Source: MB1-2 sp046566065
Lineage (GTDB): Bacteria; Actinomycetota; CADDZG01; WHSQ01
Length of the DNA stretch: 64,000 nt
Reading direction: 5' to 3'
Assembly (NCBI GenBank): GCA_046566065.1
Contig: JBKHXK010000002.1
Location: 1-64,000, forward strand
The translations under genes and the position numbers were made by a program. Under the pieces are notes generated by a model. It did no database searches and was not told the DNA's origin. It saw nothing but the letters and a program-made list of their open reading frames with translations. Of this stretch, positions 44,237-52,946 are shown one piece after another; position 1 is the stretch's first letter, and every line of letters starts with the position of its first letter.

Positions 44237-46039
44237 TCAGCCGACAGGATGAAGGACCCTTCTGAGGAACCGTGGGCCGCCCCGGCCCACCGAACCGTTC
44301 TTATCCATCCGCGCTGCCCCCCAAGCCAAGATCGAGATCCAGATCACGACGATGAGGCCCAGAAGCGAGTAGCCCACCCAGGACATCCAGGCAGGTGTGT
44401 CCTTCGCCTCTCGGAGAAGGATCTTCTTGTCTTGCACGAAGTCGCGCGTGAACCTGGCCGTCGCGGGGACCTCCTCGGCGGGGATCGCCGGATCCTCGGG
44501 CAGATAGAGCGGGACGGCGACGATCGAGCTTCCGGTGTGAAGCCTGATCAGCGACTTCCACGAGCCGGAGATCGGGAACGCGCTGCTGCGGTAGACCCCG
44601 CCTCCGACCGGCTCCAGAGGCGCGATGCGGCTGCCGCCGCCCTGCCACGAGGTGACATTCAGCCACAGCGGCTCTGCCGCCAGGTGGGGCGGGTCGAACT
44701 CGATCGTGGCGGTGGTCGAAGCGGCCTCCGGGTTGTCCAAGGTGACGGTCGCGCGGCCTTGCACGTCGGCCGAGATCGGCAGGGGGTAGACGAGAGCGAA
44801 GACCACACCCAGGGTCGCGAAGGCGGCGGCGAAGCGCGGAAGGCTCTGTTTGGGAGCGGTGAGATCGCCGAGAGCCCGCCCGATCAAACCTCCCACCACA
44901 CCTCCGGCGACGCCGGCCACGGTGGCTACCCAGATCTCGGGCAGCAAGGGATCCGACCATCCGAAGGGCATCCCGATGCGGCTCCAGACCCACTCGGCGG
45001 CTACACCGACGGTTCCTATCGCCAGACCGCTCCACACACCGAACGTGACCTGGCGATCGGTTGAGACCCGCAGGGCGACGAGCTCGACCAACAGCGCTTC
45101 CGCCAGATACAGCGGGAAGTGAAGCGTCGTATGGCCGAAGCCGGGCCCGATGATCAGGCTCAGCAGCCCGCGCAGTCCCAGGAAGAAGGCGACCGCGATG
45201 AGCGCTCCCCCGCGTCCGAGCCGGATCCTCGCCGGCACCAGGGCCAAACCCGCGGACAGAGCGAGGAGGACCGGGTGGAACAACATCCTGAACTGGGGGA
45301 CGGAATAATCGAACTCGGCCTGGAGCGCCGAGACCCCGACGAGGAACGCTCCGGCGATCGTGAGCTCGAGCGCTCGCCAGATCGGCCGCTGGGGTTCCGT
45401 CGCCCCTCGCCGACCCTCGCTGAAGAGGACCCAGAGCGCGAGCGTCGACAAGGCCGCTCCCCCGACCATCTGGATATGGGTCGGACCCCACAGGGTCACG
45501 TCCTGACCGAAGAGCCGGTGCCAGACGTCGTCCAAGGGGAACCCCATGACGGCTATCCCGCCGCAGACGATCAGAAGGATGGCGCCCACCGGAGCGTGCC
45601 AGCCTTCCTTTATCCGGAGGCTGGTTCGCAGCGTCGCCGGCGTCCCGAGTAAGACGCCCAGGTAACCGGCCGTTGCGATGCCCAGAAGGCCGAAGATGAT
45701 GAAGTAGTGGGAGGGGTTGGCGAACGGGCCCGGATCGCGACCGTCGTCGATGTGGGTCGCGACGTCCCAGTAGAACCCGAACGCGGCCATCACCAGCGCT
45801 CCTCCCGCTACGGCGACGGGGAGGGCGCACCAGGCCGGGAGGCCGGTCACACGCTCGGAGAAGGCCCCGAGGTTGGTCAACGTCTTCGTGCGGCCGGACC
45901 GATGCAACACTCCGAGCAGTCCAAGCGCAGAGAAGATCAAGAGGGCTCCGATCGAGCCCCACAGGATCTCGCTCGCCGAGGCTCCACCCGCCGGCTCCCC
46001 GCCATCGGCCAGGATCAAGGCCGCTATCGCTCCACCCAT
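44237..46039 (-). CDS. 600-aa polytopic membrane protein with conserved-looking His/Asp clusters
   Basis: About 11-12 hydrophobic segments are followed by an extracytoplasmic beta-rich region (residues about 420-530) and a C-terminal helix. Between early helices lie two polar clusters: FYWDVATHIDDGRDPGPFAN followed by PSHY, and PLDDVWHRLFGQDV followed by TLWGPTH. The repeated D-x-H/D-x-W-H pattern could bind metal. I do not recognise the family. GGAGG precedes the ATG by six bases. It is the first gene of an operon with lipid-handling enzymes and faces tetR across shared operators. An integral-membrane lipid or hydrocarbon oxidase or a transporter are both possible. Confidence 0.7.
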   Translation of the reverse strand: MGGAIAALILADGGEPAGGASASEILWGSIGALLIFSALGLLGVLHRSGRTKTLTNLGAFSERVTGLPAWCALPVAVAGGALVMAAFGFYWDVATHIDDGRDPGPFANPSHYFIIFGLLGIATAGYLGVLLGTPATLRTSLRIKEGWHAPVGAILLIVCGGIAVMGFPLDDVWHRLFGQDVTLWGPTHIQMVGGAALSTLALWVLFSEGRRGATEPQRPIWRALELTIAGAFLVGVSALQAEFDYSVPQFRMLFHPVLLALSAGLALVPARIRLGRGGALIAVAFFLGLRGLLSLIIGPGFGHTTLHFPLYLAEALLVELVALRVSTDRQVTFGVWSGLAIGTVGVAAEWVWSRIGMPFGWSDPLLPEIWVATVAGVAGGVVGGLIGRALGDLTAPKQSLPRFAAAFATLGVVFALVYPLPISADVQGRATVTLDNPEAASTTATIEFDPPHLAAEPLWLNVTSWQGGGSRIAPLEPVGGGVYRSSAFPISGSWKSLIRLHTGSSIVAVPLYLPEDPAIPAEEVPATARFTRDFVQDKKILLREAKDTPAWMSWVGYSLLGLIVVIWISILAWGAARMDKNGSVGRGGPRFLRRVLHPVG

Positions 46040-46061
46040 CGTTCGCCTCCGTAGCTGGTTG

Positions 46062-46098
46062 TTGACCGATACTCAGAGTATCAGATACCCTGAGTATC
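46062..46098. promoter_or_regulatory. tandem TetR-type operators over the tetR promoter
   Basis: GATACTCAGAGTATC (46068-46082) is a perfect palindrome with 7-base arms. GATACCCTGAGTATC (46084-46098) is the same site with one mismatch, one base further on. They cover a -35 TTGACC (46062-46067) and a -10 TACCCT (46086-46091, spacer 18) and end exactly at the tetR ATG. The same block lies 22 bases upstream of the divergent membrane-protein ATG. Binding by the adjacent TetR protein would repress both directions. Confidence 0.82.
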
Positions 46099-46758
46099 AT
46101 GTCTTCACACACCCGGTCAAACCGGAAGAGAAGGGTCACGCCCGAGATGGCGGAGCGGAAGTCCGTGCGGCGGCAGGAGTTGCTCGACGCGGCCGACCGG
46201 GCCATCCGGACCCGGGGACCCGACGTGACGATGGACGAGATCGCCCGCGAGGCCGCCACGGCCAAGCCGGTCCTCTACCGCTACTTCGGGGACAAGGGGG
46301 GCCTGTACCAGGCACTTGCCGAACGCTACGTCCAGCTGGTGATGGCCACCGTCTCCGACGCTCTCGGCGATCCGGCCAAGGACTCGCCCCGCCGTCGCCT
46401 AGAGGCTGCGATCGACGCCTACCTGGGCCTCGTCGAGGAGCAGAGCGAGATCTACCGATTCCTGATGCATCGTGCGGTGACCGAGAGGGCCGAGGCTCAT
46501 GCCACCGTCGCCGACTTCATCCGCGGTCTCGGCGGGCAACTCGCCGCGGTCCTGGCGGAGGACCTCCGCAGCCGGGGCATGGACGCGCACGCGGCGGAGC
46601 CCTGGGCGCGCGGGATCGTTGGCATGGTTCAGGTTGCGGGCGACTGGTGGTTGGAGCAGAAGAGCATGACGCGCGCCCGCCTGGTCGAGCACCTGGTCAC
46701 GCTCCTGTGGACCGGGCTCCGCGACCAAGCCTCAGCCCCCCGGACCAACACCGCCTAA
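46099..46758 (+). CDS. TetR-family transcriptional regulator
   Basis: This 219-aa regulator has an N-terminal helix-turn-helix (RRQELLDAADRAIRTRG, then VTMDEIAREAATAKPVLYRYFGDKGGLY) and a helical ligand domain. Its ATG abuts the second operator and is 7 bases from TACCCT, with no Shine-Dalgarno, so the mRNA is probably leaderless. It likely represses itself and the divergent membrane-lipid operon. The inducer may be a fatty acid or acyl-CoA, judging only from the target genes. Confidence 0.93.
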   Translation: MSSHTRSNRKRRVTPEMAERKSVRRQELLDAADRAIRTRGPDVTMDEIAREAATAKPVLYRYFGDKGGLYQALAERYVQLVMATVSDALGDPAKDSPRRRLEAAIDAYLGLVEEQSEIYRFLMHRAVTERAEAHATVADFIRGLGGQLAAVLAEDLRSRGMDAHAAEPWARGIVGMVQVAGDWWLEQKSMTRARLVEHLVTLLWTGLRDQASAPRTNTA

Positions 46759-46819
46759 CTCCGTTCTTTTCTCACATCACCCCAAAGTCGGTTTAGGGGA
46801 ATGTGAGCAAAGAACGGAG
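46759..46819. terminator. long inverted repeat, bidirectional terminator
   Basis: CTCCGTTCTTT (46759-46769) pairs with AAAGAACGGAG (46809-46819); CTCACAT (46771-46777) pairs with ATGTGAG (46801-46807); CCCC (46780-46783) pairs with GGGG (46796-46799). The stem starts right after the tetR stop and includes the last codons of argH. The T-rich arm on each strand can serve as the U-tract for the opposite direction. Confidence 0.8.
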
Positions 46820-48130
46820 GCGGGTTATCTGTTCGGCGACCCGTTCGGGGGCCGTGCCTCCGAAGCTCTTGCGGGCGCGCATGGCCACCTCCGGCCCGGC
46901 CGTCACCACGGGATGCGCCGCGGCCTCGGCGTCACCGTTCTCGATGGCGGCCACGATCTTGCCCGCCTGCGCGTGGGCCTCGCGGAACGGTGTCCCCTTC
47001 ATCACCAGGTCCTCGGCGAGGTCGGTGGCCCAGGTCGCTCCCCCGGCCGCGGCCTCGACAAGCCGATCGGCCTCGAACCCCATGGACGCGGCGAGCTTCG
47101 TCATCGCCTCGAGGCACCCCGCGAGCCGATCCACGGATGCGAAGACGAGTGCTTTGTCCTCCTGCAGATCACGGTCGTAGGCGAGCGGCAGCCCTTTCAG
47201 CATCACCAGCAGCGCGTTGAGGTCCGCGATCCCGCCGGCGGCTCGGCCGCGCACCAACTCGGCCATGTCCGGGTTGCGTTTCTGCGGCATCATGCTCGAA
47301 CCGGTCGACCATTCGTCGGTAAGGCGCACGAACGCGAACTCGCTCGTGGAGAAGATCACTATCTCTTCCGCAAGCCTCGACAGATGCACGCCGCACAACG
47401 CGCACGCGTACAGAAGGTCGCACACGAAGTCCCGGTCCGACACCGCGTCCATCGCGTTGATGAACACGTCTTCGAGCTCCAGCTCAGCGGCCACCACGCT
47501 CGGATCTAGAGGAAGCGTAGTTCCGGCCAGCGCCCCGGCCCCCAGAACGGACACGTCGGCAGAGCGCGCCGCATCTCGGAACCGGGCCACGTCGCGGGCG
47601 AACGCCGAGGCATGGGCGCACAGGTAGAAACCGACCGAGACCGGCTGAGCCCGTTGGAGATGCGTGTAGCCCGGCATCACGGTCTCGAGCTGCTCCTCGG
47701 CGCGCGCTAAGAGGGTCTCGACCAGAGCCGAGGTCTCGCGCGCGAGGCCCTCCGCCGCTTCCGAGCACCACAGCCTCAGGTCTTGCGCCACGAGGTCGTT
47801 GCGCGAACGCCCCGCGTGGATGCGCGCTCCGGTGTCTCCCAGCCGTTCGGTGAGCTCGCGCTCGACCAACGAATGAACGTCCTCGTCCAGGGGGCCGGGC
47901 GTCAGGGTGCCGTCCCGCCATTCCTCGACCAGGTCGTCGCAGACGCGATCGACCTCGGCGAGGGCGCCCTCCTCCAGCAGCCCGGCCGAGACGAGAGCGC
48001 GCGCGTGCGCTTTGGTGGCGCGCGCGTCCTGCGGCAGGAGCCGGATGTCCACCTCTATCGAGCGGGTGAGACGCAGCATGTCTGCGTCCGGCCCCCGCGA
48101 GAAACGCCCACCCCAAAGGGGTTCAGTCAT
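46793..48130 (-). CDS. argH: argininosuccinate lyase
   Basis: This enzyme (445 aa) cleaves argininosuccinate to arginine and fumarate, the last step of arginine synthesis. The fumarase-superfamily signature GSSMMPQKRNPD and the IHAGRSRNDLVAQD and MPGYTHLQRAQPVS segments are intact. The ATG at 48130 (TEPLWGGRFS) lies within the end of argG, an 8-base overlap. Last gene of the arg operon. Confidence 0.96.
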   Translation of the reverse strand: MTEPLWGGRFSRGPDADMLRLTRSIEVDIRLLPQDARATKAHARALVSAGLLEEGALAEVDRVCDDLVEEWRDGTLTPGPLDEDVHSLVERELTERLGDTGARIHAGRSRNDLVAQDLRLWCSEAAEGLARETSALVETLLARAEEQLETVMPGYTHLQRAQPVSVGFYLCAHASAFARDVARFRDAARSADVSVLGAGALAGTTLPLDPSVVAAELELEDVFINAMDAVSDRDFVCDLLYACALCGVHLSRLAEEIVIFSTSEFAFVRLTDEWSTGSSMMPQKRNPDMAELVRGRAAGGIADLNALLVMLKGLPLAYDRDLQEDKALVFASVDRLAGCLEAMTKLAASMGFEADRLVEAAAGGATWATDLAEDLVMKGTPFREAHAQAGKIVAAIENGDAEAAAHPVVTAGPEVAMRARKSFGGTAPERVAEQITRLRSLLTFP

Positions 48131-49310
48131 GCGTCTTCGACCACTGCTTGGTCGGCAGACCCCACAGTCGAACGAACCCGGCCGAGTCCTCGTGGCGGAA
48201 CGTGTCGCCCTCGTCGTAGGTCGCGAGGCCATGGTCGTAGAGCGCCTTCGGCGCGCGGCGACCAGAGGGACGGCACCAACCCGGGCCAAAGGTCAGACGT
48301 ACGTCACCGGTGACCGCATGACTGCAGGATGCGGCGAACGCTTCGATGCCCTCTCGGAGCGGCGAGAACCACAGACCCTCGTAGACGAGGTCGGCCCAGA
48401 CCGAATCGAGACGACGCTTCTCGCGCGAGAACGCGCGCTCGAGGGTCAGGCTCTCCAGGTCGGCATGGGCGGTGATCAGAGCGAGAGCGGCGGGGGCCTC
48501 GTAGATCTCGCGCGACTTGATGCCCACCAGACGATCCTCGACGGTGTCGATGCGACCGAATCCGAACGATCCCGCGATCTTGCCGATCGCCTCCACGAGG
48601 TGGACCGGCGATACCGACTCTCCGTTCAGAGCCACGGGGACACCCTCGGAGAACGTGATCTCCACATCTCCGCCCGCCGGTACGGAGGCCGGGTTCTCGG
48701 TGAGCTCGTAGATGTCCTCTGGAGGGGCGGCCCAGGGGTCCTCGAGGATCCCGCACTCGATGCTCCTGCCCCAGATGTTCTCGTCGATCGAGTACGGCGA
48801 TGACTTGGTCGTCGTGATCGGCAGATCCCTCTCCAGCGCGTAGCGGATCGTGTCGTCGCGGTTCATCCCCCAGTCGCGGACCGGAGCCAGTACCTCGATA
48901 TCGGGAGCCAGAGCGCCCAGCGCCACTTCGAAACGGACCTGATCGTTGCCCTTCCCGGTGCATCCGTGAGCGACCGCAGTCGCGCCCGTCTCCTTCGCCA
49001 CCTCGACCAGGATCTCCGAGATCAAAGGGCGAGACAGGGCCGAAACCAGCGGGTAGCGCCCTTGGTACAGGGCGTTCATGTGAAGGGCCGGCAGCACGAA
49101 ACCGTCGACGAAGCGGGCGCGCGCATCCACCAGTCGACCGTCCACCGCGCCGAGCTCCGGAGCGCGGGTCACGGCTTCCTGCAGATCACCCGGCTGGCCG
49201 ACATCCACCGCGACCGCTACGACCTCCCAGCCCTGCTCGCGCAACCAGGGGATCGCCACGGAGGTGTCGAGGCCTCCGGAGTACGCGAGCACGACACGCT
49301 TAGTTGCCAT
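48123..49310 (-). CDS. argG: argininosuccinate synthase
   Basis: This enzyme (395 aa) joins citrulline and aspartate with ATP. The PP-loop is LAYSGGLDTSVAIPWL, followed by AHGCTGKGNDQVRFE and the IDENIWGRSIE segment. The ATG before TKRVVLAYSGG was chosen; it overlaps the end of argR by 11 bases. Length is normal. Confidence 0.97.
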   Translation of the reverse strand: MATKRVVLAYSGGLDTSVAIPWLREQGWEVVAVAVDVGQPGDLQEAVTRAPELGAVDGRLVDARARFVDGFVLPALHMNALYQGRYPLVSALSRPLISEILVEVAKETGATAVAHGCTGKGNDQVRFEVALGALAPDIEVLAPVRDWGMNRDDTIRYALERDLPITTTKSSPYSIDENIWGRSIECGILEDPWAAPPEDIYELTENPASVPAGGDVEITFSEGVPVALNGESVSPVHLVEAIGKIAGSFGFGRIDTVEDRLVGIKSREIYEAPAALALITAHADLESLTLERAFSREKRRLDSVWADLVYEGLWFSPLREGIEAFAASCSHAVTGDVRLTFGPGWCRPSGRRAPKALYDHGLATYDEGDTFRHEDSAGFVRLWGLPTKQWSKTHD

Positions 49311-49791
49311 CTGATACCTGCCCTTCATCTGAGGAGGTGGCGCCACGCCACCTGTCGGCTAATGCACGAGCTGCTTCGAGATCCGCCGTGGCCACGAAGA
49401 TCGTGTCGTCGCCGGCGATGGTCCCGCACACGTCTGAGATGTGAGCGAGGTCGATCGCCCGTGCCACGGCGGCAGCATGCCCCGGCAGCGTAAGAACGAC
49501 CACGAGGTTCCCAGCGGTGCAGATGTCGATCGCGAACTCCTCGAGCTCCGTGAGGAGGGAACGTTGAACGGTGCGGACCCCGTTGAGTCGAGGGATGCCA
49601 TCCGGGAAGCGATAGATGACCCGGCCCCCCTCGCGCACCTTCACCGCGCCCAACTCTTGGAGATCGCGCGACACGGTCGCCTGCGTCACGTCGTGTCCCG
49701 CGGCTCTCAACGCGTCGACGAAGTCCTGCTGGGTCGACGCGCGGCCGTGGTGAAGGATCTTCAAAAGATCTCTACGACGCGCTGACTTCAT
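49300..49791 (-). CDS. argR: arginine repressor
   Basis: ArgR (163 aa) is the arginine-responsive hexameric repressor. The winged-helix N-terminus has STQQDFVDALRAAGHDVTQ and ATVSRDLQELGAVKV, and the C-terminal oligomerisation and arginine-binding domain has GTIAGDDTIFVAT. The ATG at 49791 lies inside the end of argD. A candidate binding site is at 53906-53929 in the argC promoter, so it would control its own operon. Confidence 0.95.
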   Translation of the reverse strand: MKSARRRDLLKILHHGRASTQQDFVDALRAAGHDVTQATVSRDLQELGAVKVREGGRVIYRFPDGIPRLNGVRTVQRSLLTELEEFAIDICTAGNLVVVLTLPGHAAAVARAIDLAHISDVCGTIAGDDTIFVATADLEAARALADRWRGATSSDEGQVSDGN

Positions 49792-50941
49792 GCCAGGCCT
49801 CCCCCAATAGCTCGACCGCACGATCTATGTCGGGATCGGTGATCACCAGTGGCGGCGACAGACGGATGACGCTGTCTCCGATGTCGTTGACCAGCACGCC
49901 GCGCTCGAGGGCCGCTGCGGCTAGCTCACGCGCCACGGGAGCATCGAGTTGGATCGCGAGAAGCGCTCCGAGCCCTCGAACGTTGGATCCTCCGAAGGCG
50001 GCGCTCAGACCGCTGCGGAGGCGGTCGCCGATCGCGCGTGCGCGCTCGACCAGACCCTCCTCTTCGATCACCTGCAGCACGGCCAGAGCGGCGGCGGATT
50101 GCACGGGCCCACCCCCGAAGGTCGTGGCATGGTCGCCCGGGACGAAGGCGGCCGCGATCTCCGGCTGTGCCAAACAAGCTCCCATCGGCAGGCCACCGGC
50201 CAGCGCCTTCGCCAGGCACAAGATGTCGGGCGTCACGCCGGCGTGCTCGAAGCCGAACCACGCCCCGGTTCGGCCGAGGCCGGTCTGGACCTCGTCGAGG
50301 ATCAGCAGCGCCCCGTGACGATCGCAGAGGTCTCGCACCGCGGCCAGGTAGCCGGGGGCCGGGACGACCACGCCGGCCTCTCCCTGAACTGGCTCGAGGA
50401 GCACGGCGGCCACGTCCCCGGCGAGCAACTCCCGCTCGATCGCGCCGGGGTCACCGAAACCAACGTGGACGAAGCCCGGCACGAGCGGCTGGAAGGGGGC
50501 CTGTTTGGAGGGCTGCCCGGTCGCGGACAGAGCGCCGAACGTACGGCCGTGGAAGCCGCCCTCGGCGGCCACGATCCGGACGCGCTCGCCCCCGGCGTGC
50601 TTGCGCGCCAGCTTCAGTGCGCACTCGATCGCCTCGGCCCCCGAGTTGGCGAAGAAGGCCTTCATCCCGCCCGTCAGTTCCGCGAGGCGTTCTGCCACCG
50701 CGAGGCTCGACGGGTTCTCGTAGAGGTTCGACACGTGCACCAAGCGAGAGGCTTGCTGCGCGATCGCGGCGGTGACCTTCGGGTGACAGTGACCTACCGA
50801 AGCAACGGCGATGCCCGCCAACAGATCGATGTAGGTCTTGCCCTGAGCGTCCGTAAGTCGCGCTCCACGGCCCTCGACGAAGGTCACCGGCCACCTGCGG
50901 TAGGAGTCCATGAGCGCGCCGGCGGAGGTCTCCACTCTCAC
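49772..50941 (-). CDS. argD: acetylornithine aminotransferase
   Basis: This class III PLP aminotransferase (389 aa) forms N-acetylornithine from the semialdehyde. The FFANSGAEAIECALKLARK, LLILDEVQTGLGRTG and PLP-lysine LAKALAGGLPMGA segments are present. The start is GTG, overlapping the argB stop as GTGA. A housekeeping dual role with succinyldiaminopimelate is possible but not shown by the sequence. Confidence 0.95.
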   Translation of the reverse strand: MRVETSAGALMDSYRRWPVTFVEGRGARLTDAQGKTYIDLLAGIAVASVGHCHPKVTAAIAQQASRLVHVSNLYENPSSLAVAERLAELTGGMKAFFANSGAEAIECALKLARKHAGGERVRIVAAEGGFHGRTFGALSATGQPSKQAPFQPLVPGFVHVGFGDPGAIERELLAGDVAAVLLEPVQGEAGVVVPAPGYLAAVRDLCDRHGALLILDEVQTGLGRTGAWFGFEHAGVTPDILCLAKALAGGLPMGACLAQPEIAAAFVPGDHATTFGGGPVQSAAALAVLQVIEEEGLVERARAIGDRLRSGLSAAFGGSNVRGLGALLAIQLDAPVARELAAAALERGVLVNDIGDSVIRLSPPLVITDPDIDRAVELLGEAWHEVSAS

Positions 50942-51804
50942 GGCAGCACCTGCGTCCCGATGCCTTCGGGCGTGAAGATCTCTAGTAACAGAGCGTGCTC
51001 CACGCGACCGTCGAGGATGTGCACCTTGGCAACGCCGTGGGCAAGAGCGCTGAGCGCGCTCTCGGCTTTGGGTCTCATCCCGCTGGACAACGACGGCGCC
51101 AGAGCAGCCAGGTCGTCCATCTTCAGCTCGGACACTAACGAGTCGCTGTCACCGAGGTCTCGATACAACCCCTCGACGTTCGTCACGTACACGAGCTTCT
51201 CGGCCCCCAGTGCGGAGGCCACGGATGCAGCGGCGGCGTCGGCATTCACGTTGAGGGCCAGGCCGTCCGCGGTCGGGGCTATCGAGGCCACCACGGGGGT
51301 GAAGCCTCCAGCGAGGACCGCCTGCAGGTAGCTCGGGTCGATCGACGCGACGCGACCAACGCGTCCGAGATCCTCGCCGGAGGGCCCGGCCACCTTCTCG
51401 GCCACCATCGTGTTCGCATCGATGCCCGACATGCCCACCGCGGCGATCCCGGCTGCGTTCAGTCGGCGAACGAGACCGGAGTTGATCTCGCCGATCAGGA
51501 CCTGCTGCACCAGTTCCATCGATGCGTCGTCGGTCACGCGCAGCCCGCCGAGGAAGCGCGGTTGGAGGCCGCGCTGCTCCATCGCCCGAGAGATCTGGGG
51601 ACCACCGCCGTGCACGACCACCACGCGCACGCCCACCAGCGCGAGGAGAGCGATGTCCTCCGATACCTGAGTTGCAAGAGCGGCATCGTCCAGAGACTCT
51701 CCCCCGAGCTTCACGACCACGACGCGCCCGTGGTACGAGCGGATGTAAGGCAGGGCTTCGATCAGCGTGCGCGCCTTGAGCGTCGCTTCGGCTTTGGTCG
51801 TCAC
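50938..51804 (-). CDS. argB: acetylglutamate kinase
   Basis: This amino-acid kinase (288 aa) phosphorylates N-acetylglutamate and is usually the arginine-feedback step. The VVVKLGGESLDD and VVVVHGGGPQISRAM segments and the LNVNADAAAASVASALGAEKLV segment are typical. The N-terminal helix (EATLKARTLIEALPYI) is of the type found in arginine-sensitive hexamers. The GTG at 51804 overlaps the argJ stop. Confidence 0.96.
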   Translation of the reverse strand: MTTKAEATLKARTLIEALPYIRSYHGRVVVVKLGGESLDDAALATQVSEDIALLALVGVRVVVVHGGGPQISRAMEQRGLQPRFLGGLRVTDDASMELVQQVLIGEINSGLVRRLNAAGIAAVGMSGIDANTMVAEKVAGPSGEDLGRVGRVASIDPSYLQAVLAGGFTPVVASIAPTADGLALNVNADAAAASVASALGAEKLVYVTNVEGLYRDLGDSDSLVSELKMDDLAALAPSLSSGMRPKAESALSALAHGVAKVHILDGRVEHALLLEIFTPEGIGTQVLP

Positions 51805-52946
51805 GACATGCCTCCGGCATTCAGCAGCACGTAGTCGGGAGAGAGATCGGTCGTCAGGATCTCGACGGCCACGTCGGAGTCGCCGACGCGGCAAGCGACG
51901 GTGAAGTCGTCCGCCCTCATGGCCGAGGCCGCGACGGCGAGATCCCCGGTCGGCTGTCCGTCGTCGAAGACGAGGTGTCCCGCGATCGAGACCTGAACCT
52001 CGTCCAGCGCCAGCTTGCGGTCGACGGTGCCGAGAGCCGCCAGCACCCTCCCCCAGTTCGGGTCTGCGCCATGGAGGGCCGAGCGCCACAGGGCGGAAGC
52101 GGCCACGCTCTTGCCGAGCGCGGTCGCGGTCTCCTCGTCCTCCGCGCCCGAGATCTCGATGCGCACGAGCTTCGACCCACCCTCGGCGTCACGCACCATC
52201 TGCTCCGCCAAGCTTCGACAGACCTCGGCGAGGCCGCTCGCGAAGTCCTGCTCGTCGACCGCCGGCCCCCGGCCCGAGGTCACCAGGAAGACCGAGTCGT
52301 TCGTGCTCTCGCAGGCGTCGACGCTGATGCGGTCGAACGAGCGCTTGACCGCGTGGTTCAAGGCGGGCTGCAGCGCGAGGGCATCCAGGGGCGCATCAGT
52401 CGCGACGAAGGCCAGCATCGTCGCCATGTTCGGAGCCAGCATCGCGGCCCCCTTGGCGACGCCTACGATCGAGCAACCTCCTACCGTCGCGGTGGCGGTC
52501 TTCGTCGTCGTGTCGGTCGTCATGATCGCCCGGGCCAACGACGCAGGAGAACTCTCGAGAGCGGCTGTAGCCGTCCCGACCGAACCGACGACCCTGTCCA
52601 CCGGCAGCGGAACACCGATGGGACCCGTGGAAGCGACCGCAACCTCGCTCTCCCGGCAACCCAGTTCCGCAGCCACGGCGCGCGCCGTCGCCTGGACGGC
52701 CTGCACACCGGCTCGACCCGTGCAGGCGTTCGCGTTGCCGCTGTTGACGACCACGGCTCGGATCGGCGAACCCAGCAACGAGCGGCTCCATTCGACGCAC
52801 GCGGCCGCGGCTCCATTCTTCGTGAACGTGCCCGCCCAGGCGGACGGCTCCTCCACCACCAAGAGGCCGAGGTCGAGCGCGCCCGCCTCCTTGATGCCGC
52901 AGGCCACACCCGAGCTGCGGATGCCCTCCGGCCAGGTCAGGGCCAT
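51801..52946 (-). CDS. argJ: glutamate N-acetyltransferase / ornithine acetyltransferase
   Basis: ArgJ (381 aa) recycles the acetyl group from acetylornithine to glutamate and so makes a separate ArgE unnecessary. It self-cleaves before the nucleophilic Thr176 in the MLAPNMATMLAF motif. Other conserved segments are VVVNSGNANACTG and CESTNDSVFL. Start at the ATG at 52946, overlapping argC by 10 bases. Whether it is mono- or bifunctional cannot be read from the sequence. Confidence 0.95.
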   Translation of the reverse strand: MALTWPEGIRSSGVACGIKEAGALDLGLLVVEEPSAWAGTFTKNGAAAACVEWSRSLLGSPIRAVVVNSGNANACTGRAGVQAVQATARAVAAELGCRESEVAVASTGPIGVPLPVDRVVGSVGTATAALESSPASLARAIMTTDTTTKTATATVGGCSIVGVAKGAAMLAPNMATMLAFVATDAPLDALALQPALNHAVKRSFDRISVDACESTNDSVFLVTSGRGPAVDEQDFASGLAEVCRSLAEQMVRDAEGGSKLVRIEISGAEDEETATALGKSVAASALWRSALHGADPNWGRVLAALGTVDRKLALDEVQVSIAGHLVFDDGQPTGDLAVAASAMRADDFTVACRVGDSDVAVEILTTDLSPDYVLLNAGGMS

